Positions 1 to 8,143 of a stretch of 58,008 bases of DNA are shown in pieces. The DNA is taken from NCBI GenBank assembly GCA_024226535.1, contig JAAELP010000080.1:1-58008 (forward strand). Reading direction: 5' to 3'. A model generated the notes under the pieces. That model was not told the origin of the DNA. It made no database searches and was given only the letters and a program-made list of their open reading frames with translations. Within the stretch, counting starts at the first letter, position 1; each line of letters opens with the position of its first letter. Position numbers and translations under genes: made by a program. Origin of the DNA: Planctomycetota bacterium (lineage in GTDB: Bacteria > Planctomycetota > Phycisphaerae > Phycisphaerales > SM1A02).

Positions 1-411
1 CACACGCAGCGTCAACTCGGCGCGATCGGCCGGGCTCAGCTCCGCCTGGATCATCTCCCGGCAGAACGGGATCTCGATCCCGGCGGCGACACGCTCGTCC
101 AGCGCGGCATCGCTCCACGAATAGGTCGCCATGGTGGCAACCTGCTGTCGGGTTTCCTCCGTCGCGATCGTGATGGCGTCGATCCCGGGAGCGCCGAACA
201 CGTGATCCCAGTGCGAATGGGTCAGGACCACCCAGCGCACCGGGGGAACGCTCTTCGGAGCCAGGGCATCGAGAAACTGACGCGCGTGTCCGACCGAGGC
301 GCCGGCGTCAACCATCAGCGTCGCGCGCGATCCGACGATGGCCGCCAGGACCGGCCGGTCCGTCGTGTGATCGGGCGCCATCCAGTAGATACCCGGAGCC
401 AGCTCATTCAC
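1..411 (-). CDS. MBL-fold metallo-hydrolase, C-terminally cut by window edge
   Basis: The minus-strand frame from a GTG at 411 stays open to base 1 (137 codons). The N-terminus reads VNELAPGIYWMAPDHTTD, followed by a beta-rich segment and the metal-binding motif THSHWDHV (HxHxDH), the hallmark of the metallo-beta-lactamase fold. The family hydrolyses varied substrates (lactams, thioesters, glyoxalase II-type, phosphodiesters), and the substrate cannot be told here. The only nearby ATG (407) is out of frame, so GTG is the chosen start. It diverges from the secreted-protein gene at 597, with 185 bp between them for both promoters. The rest of the protein, with further metal ligands, lies outside the window. 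Confidence 0.8.
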   Translation of the reverse strand, partial: MNELAPGIYWMAPDHTTDRPVLAAIVGSRATLMVDAGASVGHARQFLDALAPKSVPPVRWVVLTHSHWDHVFGAPGIDAITIATEETRQQVATMATYSWSDAALDERVAAGIEIPFCREMIQAELSPADRAELTLRV

Positions 412-596
412 GTCGCGGATTCTACGAACGCCTGTCCTGTCTCGCCCGAATCTGCGTTTTGCCTGTTCTCTCCCGCTTCATTCACAGATATCGTGGGCCG
501 AGTTGGGCGGGATCCACCTGACGAGGGCGGAACAGAGCCGGCCGCTGATCGCCCCGGGATCTCGTGGGGAGCGGGCCGCGCGGTGGGAGAAACAAG

Positions 597-2237
597 ATGA
601 ACAGTGTTCGATTCCAGGCCTGTGCACTCAGCGCGTCGCTGACGATGCTGCTGATGGTCGCGACCTCGACCGCCGCCACGGCAAGGCCGGCCTCGGCACC
701 ATCGACGGCACGACCGACGGAGTCGAGCGCGCGCGTCGGCGCCGCGGACGGTCCCGGCGAGTGTCCCCCCGGCCACATGCCCGAGGGCGAGCCGGATTGT
801 TTCGACGGGTACGTGGACGAGTTCAACGGTGGGTTGAACTCGACGCCCCCGGTATTCTCGCCGATCACCTGCGAGGCCGCGATCTGCGGGCGCTTCGGAA
901 CATTCGTCACCGGCGGGTCCCCGCTCCGTGACACCGATTGGTACGCCCTGACACTCGACGAACCGTGCACCGTGACCTGGCAGGCCTCGGCCTCGGTGGG
1001 GCACGTGATCACGACGCTGGACGCCGCCGGCTTCACGGTCGGCCAGTTCGCGGTCAGCACCGCCGGGGAGTCGATCAGCGTCACCAACGCGTTGGCGGCC
1101 GGCGACTGGTACTTCTTCATTTCGACGGCTGCCTTTTCCGACGTTCCCTGCGACTCGTCGTACGTCGCGTCACTTTCCTGCGATTGCTCGTCGTGCGCGA
1201 TCACGAACACGGACCCGGCCTGTGCCGGCACGATCGGCAACGAGCATTGCGGTCCGACGGGGACCTTCGGCTACCAATGGACGGTGGCGGGTGACGCGAC
1301 GATCTCGGGGCCGGCGGACCAGCAGTGCGTCATGGTGGACGTGGGCACGAAGGGTCCGTCCTACACGCTCTCGCTCACGCTCACCCAGCCCGGAGGCCCG
1401 CCGAGCACTTGCGTGGAGACGATCGACATCATCGAAGCGCAGCCCCCGTGCAGCATCTCGAACCCCGGCGCCGTGCCGCCGGGGACAGTCGGCAACGAGC
1501 ACTGCGGGCCGGTCGGTCTCGCCACGTACGAATGGAGCGTGACGGGCGATGGAACGATCGCCGGCCCGTCGGACCAGGAGTGCGTGTCGATCGATGCGGG
1601 GACGGCCGGGCCGGCCTACGCCGTGACGCTGATCGTGACGAACGCGGCAGGGTGCGCGGCCACGTGCTCGGAGACGGTGCCGATCCTCACGGGAACGCTC
1701 GAGGTCACGTGCGTCGTTGATCACGTATGTCCGCCGGAACCGAGCGGATCCAGCAGCAGCGGCGCGAGCCGCGCGGGATCGGACGGCGCGTCATCGGAGA
1801 GCGCGGCCTCCGGCAGTTCGGGCAGCTCAGCCAGCTCGCAAAGCTCGGGCGGTAGTGAATCGAGCTGCTCGGGCGGCGATCGGGTGAGCCGGGTGAGCTG
1901 GATCGTGGACGGCGCCGTGGGAGCAGTCATGGTCACGGCGGTCATCGACATCGGATGCGAAGAGATCCCGGTCCGACAGGGTCAGTTGGTCGACGTGACC
2001 TGCCCGGCGAACGGATCCGGCAGCAGCGGCTCGGCCAACACCGAGTGCAGCGCGACCGTTGTGGACGGCATCCTGACGATCGTCTCCGACTCGGCGCAGC
2101 TCGTGGTCACCGTGACCGACGAAGCGGGTCAGACGGCCGAGTGCACGACCGATCTCTGCGACGCCACGGGCGAGAGCAGCTCGGGATCGAGCGGCAGTTC
2201 GGGATCGAACGGCAGCTCCGGCGGCAGCTCCAGCTAG
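597..2237 (+). CDS. secreted Cys-rich repeat protein with Ser/Gly-rich linkers; dockerin-like tail now out of frame
   Basis: The start is the ATG at 597 (MNSVRFQACALSASL), preceded by GGGAGAAAC; it opens a signal peptide ending near AATARPA. The protein (546 aa) has a domain with paired Cys at about residues 50-200. Two tandem Ig/SprB-like repeats follow (NEHCGPTGTFGYQWTV and NEHCGPVGLATYEWSV, both with ATISGP/TIAGPS-DQxCVxxD). Ser/Gly-rich linkers precede the stop. Just past the stop, in another frame (about 2280-2353), the DNA encodes GLGDILIVLGAWGDCPQ, a dockerin-like C-terminus. The reading frame therefore appears to have been broken between linker and tail. Exported surface or matrix protein; molecular role unknown. 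Confidence 0.75.
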   Translation: MNSVRFQACALSASLTMLLMVATSTAATARPASAPSTARPTESSARVGAADGPGECPPGHMPEGEPDCFDGYVDEFNGGLNSTPPVFSPITCEAAICGRFGTFVTGGSPLRDTDWYALTLDEPCTVTWQASASVGHVITTLDAAGFTVGQFAVSTAGESISVTNALAAGDWYFFISTAAFSDVPCDSSYVASLSCDCSSCAITNTDPACAGTIGNEHCGPTGTFGYQWTVAGDATISGPADQQCVMVDVGTKGPSYTLSLTLTQPGGPPSTCVETIDIIEAQPPCSISNPGAVPPGTVGNEHCGPVGLATYEWSVTGDGTIAGPSDQECVSIDAGTAGPAYAVTLIVTNAAGCAATCSETVPILTGTLEVTCVVDHVCPPEPSGSSSSGASRAGSDGASSESAASGSSGSSASSQSSGGSESSCSGGDRVSRVSWIVDGAVGAVMVTAVIDIGCEEIPVRQGQLVDVTCPANGSGSSGSANTECSATVVDGILTIVSDSAQLVVTVTDEAGQTAECTTDLCDATGESSSGSSGSSGSNGSSGGSSS

Positions 2238-2256
2238 CCCGCCACGTCCGATTCGG

Positions 2257-2285
2257 GCGTCACGCCCAGTTGCTGGGCGGCGGCG
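2257..2285 (+). repeat. 29-bp exact copy of the folD 3' end (copy 1)
   Basis: These 29 bases are identical to 3990-4018, where they encode the AAAQQLGVT end of FolD on the minus strand. A further six bases (CGTCCG, 2245-2250 and 3978-3983) match at the same offset of 1733. Here the copy sits exactly between the Ser-rich linker and the out-of-frame dockerin-like tail of the preceding gene. Confidence 0.7.
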
Positions 2286-2388
2286 GATCGGGCGACGCCG
2301 GCCTCGGTGACATCCTGATCGTTCTCGGCGCCTGGGGGGATTGTCCGCAATAACCATCGGCGCTCCGCGATCCACTGCGCACCGATCC

Positions 2389-2691
2389 ATGCGCACGTCG
2401 CTCGCCAACACGACAGGATCGCCCGAGGCGACGCACCGCCGCGTCATGGCGCGCAACCTCGCCTTCATCGAGGAGCAGTACGGCAACTGGAACCCGCGCT
2501 CGTCGCTGGTGCTGCGCTGGGCACGGCTGCCGCGGGCCAAGGTCGCCCATTGGACCCTCGCATGCTGCGTCATCCTCAACCTCATCGGATGGCGATGGGT
2601 CGCCTTCGGATGCCTGGTGCTGGCCGCACTCGATCTGGGGTTCGGCCCGCAGCTTCGGATGCGGGTGGCAACGAAACGGTGCCACGCGTGA
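2389..2691 (+). CDS. small membrane protein, unrecognised
   Basis: Open frame of 100 aa from ATG 2389; an ATG at 2446 (MARNLAFIEEQYGN) is an alternative start. No clear ribosome-binding site is visible. The C-terminal half contains two adjacent hydrophobic stretches (WTLACCVILNLIGW and VAFGCLVLAALDLGF) separated by a short turn, so it probably forms a helical hairpin in the membrane. The N-terminus is basic. It lies between two secreted dockerin-type genes on the same strand. I do not recognise a family, and the coding call rests on composition and the hydrophobic hairpin only. Confidence 0.4.
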   Translation: MRTSLANTTGSPEATHRRVMARNLAFIEEQYGNWNPRSSLVLRWARLPRAKVAHWTLACCVILNLIGWRWVAFGCLVLAALDLGFGPQLRMRVATKRCHA

Positions 2692-2746
2692 TGGTCGCAT
2701 GAATGGAAGGTAGGGTGGCGATCCGGGCGCCCCCATGGAGGTCACC

Positions 2747-3895
2747 ATGACACACCGGAATACCAGCGCGTGCCACCAGCTTGCGACCTTCGTCCTGTCG
2801 TTCGCGTGCAGCCTGTCCGCCGCGGTTGCGGCCGCGGACCAGGAGCACGGGATCTCGTTCGGCGTCGACTGCGAGAGCCCGCTCTTCGTCGGTGACCCGC
2901 TCTCCTGCTGGCTCGGTCTCGGCTACGACGACGACTTCCTCGACACGATCGAGATCCTCGAGGCGTACTTCGTCGTCGATCCCCTCGGCGAGGCCATTCG
3001 CGTGCCGCCGGCGGGGAACCTCGGGGTCGCCGCGGTCTCCGGCAACTCGACGGCGGTGGTCGGCGGCGCGCTGCCGGTGCACATCGGCCCTACGGGAAGC
3101 ACGCTCGGTGGTCTGCCCGGGCTGCCGGCGCCGGGGTTCGTCGGGTTCGAGCTGACCGGCATCGTGATCGAGCCGGAGCACGCCGATCCGCTGCCGGTCC
3201 AGGCGATCTTCCGCTGGCGTGACCTCTGCGACGCGGAGCACACGGACGCTTGCTCGTCGCTTCCGAGCATGGTGACCTGGGCGAGCGCGGCGGACATCGT
3301 CCACCCGGACCTCGACATCGACGGCCACACCGTTCCCGGGTCGCTCTGCCCCGCGCGGCCGGACACCGCGGTCGACTTCGTCTTCAGCGTTCCGAACGAG
3401 GGCGACATCGCGCTCGAGAACGTCATCGTGATCGACGACGCGTGCGACACGCTCACCGGTCCCGACGGGGACGTCGACGGAGACGGCATCCTCGACGTTG
3501 CCGAGGAGTTCATGGACCTGGACCACGACGGAACGTGGGATCCCGGGGAGCCGATCGTCGGCGACAACGGCAACGGCGTCTGGGACGACGCGGAGACGTG
3601 GATCTACACGTGCCCCGTCGTCACGGCCCTCCCCGTCACGCACACCGCCATCGCGACCGCGTCACCCGTCGGGCGACCGGACATCGTCCTGGAGCGCTCG
3701 GTCGACGTCGCCCTGATGGTGTGCGCCGCGGATCTCGACTGCTCAGGCGTGGTCGGCTTCGGCGACATCCTCGCCGTCGTCGGCGCCTGGGGACCGTGCC
3801 CGCCGGGCTCGTGCATCGCCGACCTCGACGTCAGCGGCGACGTGGACTTCGGGGACATCGTGGCGGTCGTGGAAGCGTGGGGAACGTGCCCGTGA
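2747..3895 (+). CDS. secreted protein with two C-terminal dockerin-like repeats
   Basis: Start ATG 2747 is chosen over the in-frame ATG at 2735 because GGAGG (2737-2741) sits five bases before it. The signal peptide is MTHRN...CSLSAAVAAA. The middle (residues ~180-330) resembles DUF11/CARDB-like repeats of surface proteins (VFSVPNEGDIALENVIVID), with an embedded acidic Asp-rich calcium-loop stretch (DGDVDGDGILDVAEEF). The last ~55 residues hold two dockerin-like units (DLDCSGVVGFGDILAVVGAW, then DLDVSGDVDFGDIVAVV), each ending in a W-G-x-CP motif. Such tails in Phycisphaerales are thought to be surface-sorting or attachment modules. Exported; function otherwise unknown. Confidence 0.8.
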   Translation: MTHRNTSACHQLATFVLSFACSLSAAVAAADQEHGISFGVDCESPLFVGDPLSCWLGLGYDDDFLDTIEILEAYFVVDPLGEAIRVPPAGNLGVAAVSGNSTAVVGGALPVHIGPTGSTLGGLPGLPAPGFVGFELTGIVIEPEHADPLPVQAIFRWRDLCDAEHTDACSSLPSMVTWASAADIVHPDLDIDGHTVPGSLCPARPDTAVDFVFSVPNEGDIALENVIVIDDACDTLTGPDGDVDGDGILDVAEEFMDLDHDGTWDPGEPIVGDNGNGVWDDAETWIYTCPVVTALPVTHTAIATASPVGRPDIVLERSVDVALMVCAADLDCSGVVGFGDILAVVGAWGPCPPGSCIADLDVSGDVDFGDIVAVVEAWGTCP

Positions 3896-3972
3896 CGGGT
3901 TGACGCCAAGACTCGCGTCCACCGGATCGACCGGAACCGCAACGTGCGGCGGACGATCCGAGCCGCCGCGGT

Positions 3973-4845
3973 TCAGCCGTCCGCCGCAAGCGTCACGCCC
4001 AGTTGCTGGGCGGCGGCGTCGGCGGTCTGGTCCATGAGCGTGGCGATGGTCATGGGACCGACGCCGCCGGGGACGGGGGTGATCAGCGACGCGCGCTCCA
4101 TGGCCGCCTCGAACTCGACGTCGCCGACACTGTTCTCGTTGTAGCCGGCGTCGATGACCACCGCCCCGGGCTTGATCCAGTCGCCCTTGATGAACTGCGG
4201 CCGGCCCAGGGCCGCGATGAGCACGTCCGCCCGGCGGACGATGCCGGACAGGCCCCGCGTGCGGGAGTGGCACAGCGTCACGGTCGCGTGGCGGTTGATG
4301 AGCATCGAGGCCATGGGCCGGCCGAGGATCGGGCTGCGTCCGATGACGACCGCTTCGGCGGCATCGAGGTCGACGTCGTACGCGTCGAGCAACGTCATGA
4401 TGCCGAGCGGCGTGCACGAGGCGAAGGTGGGCATGCCGAGGATCATGCGTCCCAGCGACGATGACGTCACGCCGTCGACGTCCTTGGCGGGCGGGATCGC
4501 CTCGAACGCCGCCCGCTTGTCGATCGGGCGCGGCACCGGGTGCTGAACGAGGATGCCGTGCACGAGTTCGTCGTCGCCGAGATCCGTGATCGCCGCGATG
4601 CACTGCTCCGTCGTCGTGCCGGCAGGCAACTCCACCCGGCGCGGCACGATGCCGACGTCCTTGCACCGGCGTCGTTTCATGCGTGTGTACATGACGGACG
4701 CGGGGTCGTCGCCCACGAGCACCGTGGCCAGCGACGGGATCACGCCGCTCGCCTCGCGGATCGCGGTCACCTTCTCCGCCGCCTGAGCCAGCAGGCGCTG
4801 CGCGAGCTTCCGCCCGTCGATCAGCTTGGCGTCGTTGACATCCAC
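3973..4845 (-). CDS. folD: bifunctional methylenetetrahydrofolate dehydrogenase/cyclohydrolase FolD
   Basis: FolD interconverts 5,10-methylene-, 5,10-methenyl- and 10-formyl-THF in the cytoplasm. The 290-aa protein has the catalytic YxxxK segment (YTRMKRRRCKDVGI), the substrate loop PPAKDVDGVT, SCTPLGI, the NADP-binding VIGRSPILGRPMA, CHSRT, and the C-terminal TPVPGGVGPMTIATLM. Length is normal. It starts 3 bp after the stop of the FTCD gene and is surely co-transcribed with it. FTCD produces 5,10-methenyl-THF, the FolD substrate. The usual ILVQLPLP is changed to ILVQHPVPRP, a modest deviation. It converges on the dockerin-type gene with a 77-bp gap and no obvious terminator. Confidence 0.97.
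   Translation of the reverse strand: MDVNDAKLIDGRKLAQRLLAQAAEKVTAIREASGVIPSLATVLVGDDPASVMYTRMKRRRCKDVGIVPRRVELPAGTTTEQCIAAITDLGDDELVHGILVQHPVPRPIDKRAAFEAIPPAKDVDGVTSSSLGRMILGMPTFASCTPLGIMTLLDAYDVDLDAAEAVVIGRSPILGRPMASMLINRHATVTLCHSRTRGLSGIVRRADVLIAALGRPQFIKGDWIKPGAVVIDAGYNENSVGDVEFEAAMERASLITPVPGGVGPMTIATLMDQTADAAAQQLGVTLAADG
3990..4018 (-). repeat. 29-bp repeat within folD 3' end (copy 2)
   Basis: This is the in-gene copy of the 29-bp sequence also present at 2257-2285. In FolD it encodes part of the C-terminus, AAAQQLGVT. Because it is functional coding sequence here, this copy is the likely source. Confidence 0.7.
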
Positions 4846-4848
4846 GGT

Positions 4849-6537
4849 TCAGATCTTCTCGTCGACGATGCGGAGGATCTGCGCTTCCTTGTCCATGGCC
4901 TTCTGCTGAAGCTCGGCCCCGCGCCGCAGGAAGTCGTCCTTGACGGCCTGGTCCTCCAGGTCGGCGGTGTTGATCTTGACGTTCAGGAACGCGCCCATCA
5001 CGGCGCTGCGGGCGCAGAGGGCGGCCACGCCGGCGTCGGAGATGGAGGCCTCCAGCCCTGACTTCGCCATCGCCTCCGCGACCTCCATCGTCGCGAAGGA
5101 CACCTCCATCGTGCGGAACGGGACCTCGATGGCCCCCACCGTCGCATCCTGGATCGCCTGTTTCTTCGCGGTCTTCTCTTCGTCGGAGCTCTCCGGAAGC
5201 CCGAAGGCCTCCATGATCCGGTTGAAGGCGTTCGTGTCTTCATCGACCAGGTGCAGCAGCTCGTCGTGGTGCGCCTTACCCTTCACCGCCCACTCGGAGT
5301 ACTCCTCCCATCGATCGTCCCAACCGCGCTTGTGTGACGAGAGGTTGGCGACCATCGTGCCCAGCGCCGCGCCGAGTGCCCCGGCATAGGCCGCGATCGA
5401 TCCGCCGCCGGGCGCCTTGGACTCGCTGGCCGTCTCCCACATGAAGTCGGCGAGCGTCATGTCGACGAGCTTCTTCGTCTTCTGGTCGGCGGCGATCGCG
5501 TATTCGATGATCTTCTCTTCGGGCTTGAACTCGTAGAGGTCGTCGAGACCCATCGACTTGACCGCGATCTTGATCAGCTCCCGGTCCGAGACGCCGAGCG
5601 ATCGCCCCTGCTTGCGCAGGTAGTGCCGGCCGGCGTCGAGCATGGCGCCGAGCGGGATCAGGCCGACCAACTCCGAGCCCGTCGCGCGGATCCCCCGCGC
5701 CTGGGCCCGCTCGCACACCGCGTCAAACGCGACGTGCACGGGTGTCACCGCGATGTTCGTGAGGTTCATCGAGATCTGCGCAACCCCGTACTCCTCGATG
5801 AACCAGCCGATGCCCTTCACGCACTCGAGCATCCCCGGCTCCCACACCGCCTTGCCCTTTTCGTCGCGGACGATCGGGCCGGTCAACGGGTTGCCCTCCC
5901 GCTTCTGCCGTCCCTTCTCGCGCACGTCGAACGCGATGGCGTTGGCGCGGCGGGTCGAGGTCGTGTTCAGGTTGACGTTGTAGGCGACGAGGAACTCCCG
6001 CGCGCCCACGGCCGTCGCGCCGGTCTTCGCGTTGAACGTCGCAGGCCCGAAGTCGGGCGCGTTGGCGGGGTCGCGCAGGCGCTCGGCCAGCGCCTCGTAC
6101 TCGCCCTGGCGAACGACGGCGAGGTTGCGGCGCTGCGGGGTCCGCGCGGCGAACTCGTAGCAGTAGATCGTGAGACCCACCTCCTCGCCGAGGCGACGCG
6201 CCAGCTCGTGCGCGTACGGAACGGTCTCGTCCATGGTGATGTTGGAGACGGGAACCAGCGGGCACACGTCCATCATCCCGAAGCGCGGATGCTCGCCGTG
6301 GTGCTTGCTCATGTCGATGAGCTCGGCGCTCTTTCGACCGGCGGCGACCGCCGCCTCGATCACGGCCGCGGGCTCACCGACGATGGTCACGACCGTGCGG
6401 TTCGTGGCCGCCCCCGGATCCACGTCCAGCAGCTTGACACCGTCGAACTTCTCGATCTCGTCGGTGATCTGCTTGATCACGGACAGGTCGCGTCCCTCGC
6501 TGAAGTTGGGGACGCACTCGACCAGCTGGGTGCTCAT
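4849..6537 (-). CDS. ftcD: glutamate formimidoyltransferase / formimidoyl-THF cyclodeaminase fusion
   Basis: Start ATG 6537 gives MSTQLVECVPNFSEGRD, the conserved family N-terminus; the longer open frame upstream looks non-coding. The 562-aa protein has an N-terminal transferase domain (catalytic His near residue 83 in HHGEHPRFGMMD). From about residue 360 it has a helical cyclodeaminase domain with the APGGGSIAAYAGALG folate-binding segment. The two-domain order and length match mammalian FTCD (541 aa). It moves the formimino group of formiminoglutamate (from histidine) to THF and deaminates it to 5,10-methenyl-THF, which the following folD gene product can use. No other histidine-degradation genes are in the window. 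Confidence 0.95.
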   Translation of the reverse strand: MSTQLVECVPNFSEGRDLSVIKQITDEIEKFDGVKLLDVDPGAATNRTVVTIVGEPAAVIEAAVAAGRKSAELIDMSKHHGEHPRFGMMDVCPLVPVSNITMDETVPYAHELARRLGEEVGLTIYCYEFAARTPQRRNLAVVRQGEYEALAERLRDPANAPDFGPATFNAKTGATAVGAREFLVAYNVNLNTTSTRRANAIAFDVREKGRQKREGNPLTGPIVRDEKGKAVWEPGMLECVKGIGWFIEEYGVAQISMNLTNIAVTPVHVAFDAVCERAQARGIRATGSELVGLIPLGAMLDAGRHYLRKQGRSLGVSDRELIKIAVKSMGLDDLYEFKPEEKIIEYAIAADQKTKKLVDMTLADFMWETASESKAPGGGSIAAYAGALGAALGTMVANLSSHKRGWDDRWEEYSEWAVKGKAHHDELLHLVDEDTNAFNRIMEAFGLPESSDEEKTAKKQAIQDATVGAIEVPFRTMEVSFATMEVAEAMAKSGLEASISDAGVAALCARSAVMGAFLNVKINTADLEDQAVKDDFLRRGAELQQKAMDKEAQILRIVDEKI

Positions 6538-6706
6538 GTTCAGGAGCCCTTCCAAGGGTTGGCAAACCGCGAATTCTAACCGTGACGCCGCGCACTCGCC
6601 ACCGCTCAACCGACCCTGCTCAGAGCCGAAGACTGGGATCACTGATCTGTTGGTCGCGCTGGAGGAACCGGCATCCGCCCGGGCGTTCGATTCGCCGCCG
6701 GTCGCT

Positions 6707-7036
6707 TCAGTCCTCGAAGACGGGCAGGTCGTGCGAGTTCTCGATCAACGTGCAATTCGAGACCGTAATCGAGTATTCGCCAAACGACGTCGAGGCGGAC
6801 GCGTTCTCTGCCGCCATTCCGGTGACCTTCGGGGAACCGACGCCAGCCCGACCGTTCTCGCCGATGATCGAGAAGGTGCAGCCTTCCTTCAGGATGTACG
6901 GAGGCGACTTGCCCTCCGGGCTGGCGTAGGTCGAGTCTGCGCAACCGGACAACACCGGCATGGCCCCCCCGCCCGCCAGGATCAACAGCACGATCGTCAA
7001 ACGCCGTGGCCCGTAACCAGGTGTTCGATTACGCAT
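6707..7036 (-). CDS. small lipoprotein, unrecognised
   Basis: A 109-aa protein with a basic N-terminus, a hydrophobic core (LTIVLLILAGGGAMPVL) and a lipobox LSGC, so the mature protein begins at the Cys and is membrane-anchored. The mature part has two further Cys (EGCTFSI, SNCTLIEN) that could pair, and short beta-type repeats (CTFSIIGENGRAGVGSP, CTLIENSHDLP). These resemble single turns of a parallel beta-helix, but this is weak. The start ATG at 7036 is preceded by GGGAGTC. No partner gene is evident; flanks are independent genes. Confidence 0.6.
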   Translation of the reverse strand: MRNRTPGYGPRRLTIVLLILAGGGAMPVLSGCADSTYASPEGKSPPYILKEGCTFSIIGENGRAGVGSPKVTGMAAENASASTSFGEYSITVSNCTLIENSHDLPVFED

Positions 7037-7148
7037 GGTGGTCGACTCCCGAGAGCTTCCGGTCGTAGCGCACCGCCGCCCGGCGAGCCCATCGATCGAT
7101 CGGCACGATCCAGGTCGCTCTGGAGGTCACGGGCGGGACCTGAGCGAA

Positions 7149-7173
7149 ACCGGGGGCAGTCCCATATTCCCGC
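7149..7173 (+). repeat. degenerate REP-like element (CCGGGGGCAGTCCCATATTC)
   Basis: The sequence ACCGGGGGCAGTCCCATATT resembles the palindrome ACCGGGGACAGTCCCCGGT at 51929-51947, with the right arm decayed. It lies in the gap between the lipoprotein and yaaA. GGGGACAGTCCCC-type palindromes occur as dispersed repeats in many bacteria; calling this a relic is inference. Confidence 0.35.
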
Positions 7174-7223
7174 TCGCACGCCTCCGTCGAATGAATGAAG
7201 GTGCGGCTCCGGATGGCTGATCC

Positions 7224-7991
7224 TCAGCCCCTCGCGAACACCCAGGTGTCGCCGGACGAGAGCTTCGACGAGTACCGGTAGTCCCGCCCGCGGAATCTGC
7301 GCAGCCCCTCCGGGTCGTCGATGCGCTCGCGCACGATGAAATCGAACATGGCCCCGCGGGCCCGCTTGGCCTCGAAGGCGATGACCTTGTAGCCGCCGTT
7401 CCGGCGCTCCTTGAACACCGGCGTGATGACGCGGGCGTCGAGGTCGCCGTGGCGCACGACCCGGAAGTACTCGTCGGACGCGAGGTTCACGAGGACCGGC
7501 TCGCCCGCGCGACGCAGATCCGCCCGCAGCAGGCGCGTGACCGATCCGCCCCAGTAGTCGTACAGGTCCTCGGTACGTTTCACCTTCAGGGCGGTCCCCA
7601 TCTCCAGCCGGTAGGCCTGGATGAGGTCGAGCGGACGGAGCAACCCGTAGAGGCCGGAGAGGATCCGCAGGTGCTTCTGCGCGAAGGCGAAGTCTTCCTT
7701 CGAGAACGCGTCGCGATCGAGGTTCGCGTAGACGTCGCCGTCGAAGGCGAGGATCGCCTTGCGGGCGTTGCCCGACGTGAACGGCACGTGCCAGTCCCGG
7801 AAGCGCTGCGCGTTGAGCTTCGCGAGGTCGTCGCTGATGCCCATCAGCTTCGCGATCTTCGCGGGCCCCGCCCGACGGAGGTGGTCCACGATCGGCGCCG
7901 CGTCGTCGAGCAGGCGCGGCTGCGTGGCGCGAGGCGTCGCCGCGGACCGGGTCAGGTCGAGCTTCTTGGCGGGCGAGATGACGGTAAGCAT
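7224..7991 (-). CDS. yaaA: peroxide stress protein YaaA (UPF0246)
   Basis: The 255-aa protein begins MLTVISPAKKLD, the family signature, and keeps FTSGNARKAILAFDGDVYANL, LSGLYGLLRPLDLIQAYRLEMG (the best-conserved block) and VNLASDEYFRVV. YaaA limits intracellular iron and oxidative DNA damage during peroxide stress in E. coli. The protein has a fold with DNA-binding helix-hairpin-helix character. Length equals the family norm (~258). It is monocistronic and divergent from the SDR gene (152 bp between starts). No peroxide-regulator site was recognised in that gap. Confidence 0.95.
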   Translation of the reverse strand: MLTVISPAKKLDLTRSAATPRATQPRLLDDAAPIVDHLRRAGPAKIAKLMGISDDLAKLNAQRFRDWHVPFTSGNARKAILAFDGDVYANLDRDAFSKEDFAFAQKHLRILSGLYGLLRPLDLIQAYRLEMGTALKVKRTEDLYDYWGGSVTRLLRADLRRAGEPVLVNLASDEYFRVVRHGDLDARVITPVFKERRNGGYKVIAFEAKRARGAMFDFIVRERIDDPEGLRRFRGRDYRYSSKLSSGDTWVFARG

Positions 7992-8143
7992 GGAGGAGCG
8001 TAGGCCGGCGTGTCGGCGACGGCCGATCGTCGCGCTCCGAACCGAGGCCCCGGACCGGATACGATCCGTGGACGCTTCAGCATCTTCCGTCCCACCGTTT
8101 CACACGGGTACGGCGGCGGCTTCCTCGTATCCGGAGATCCACC

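Noticed and set aside
1740..2235. Ser/Gly-rich stretches as non-coding low-complexity DNA.
   Set aside because: Codon use follows a Ser/Gly linker in one frame with conserved Cys blocks between, typical of secreted planctomycete proteins.
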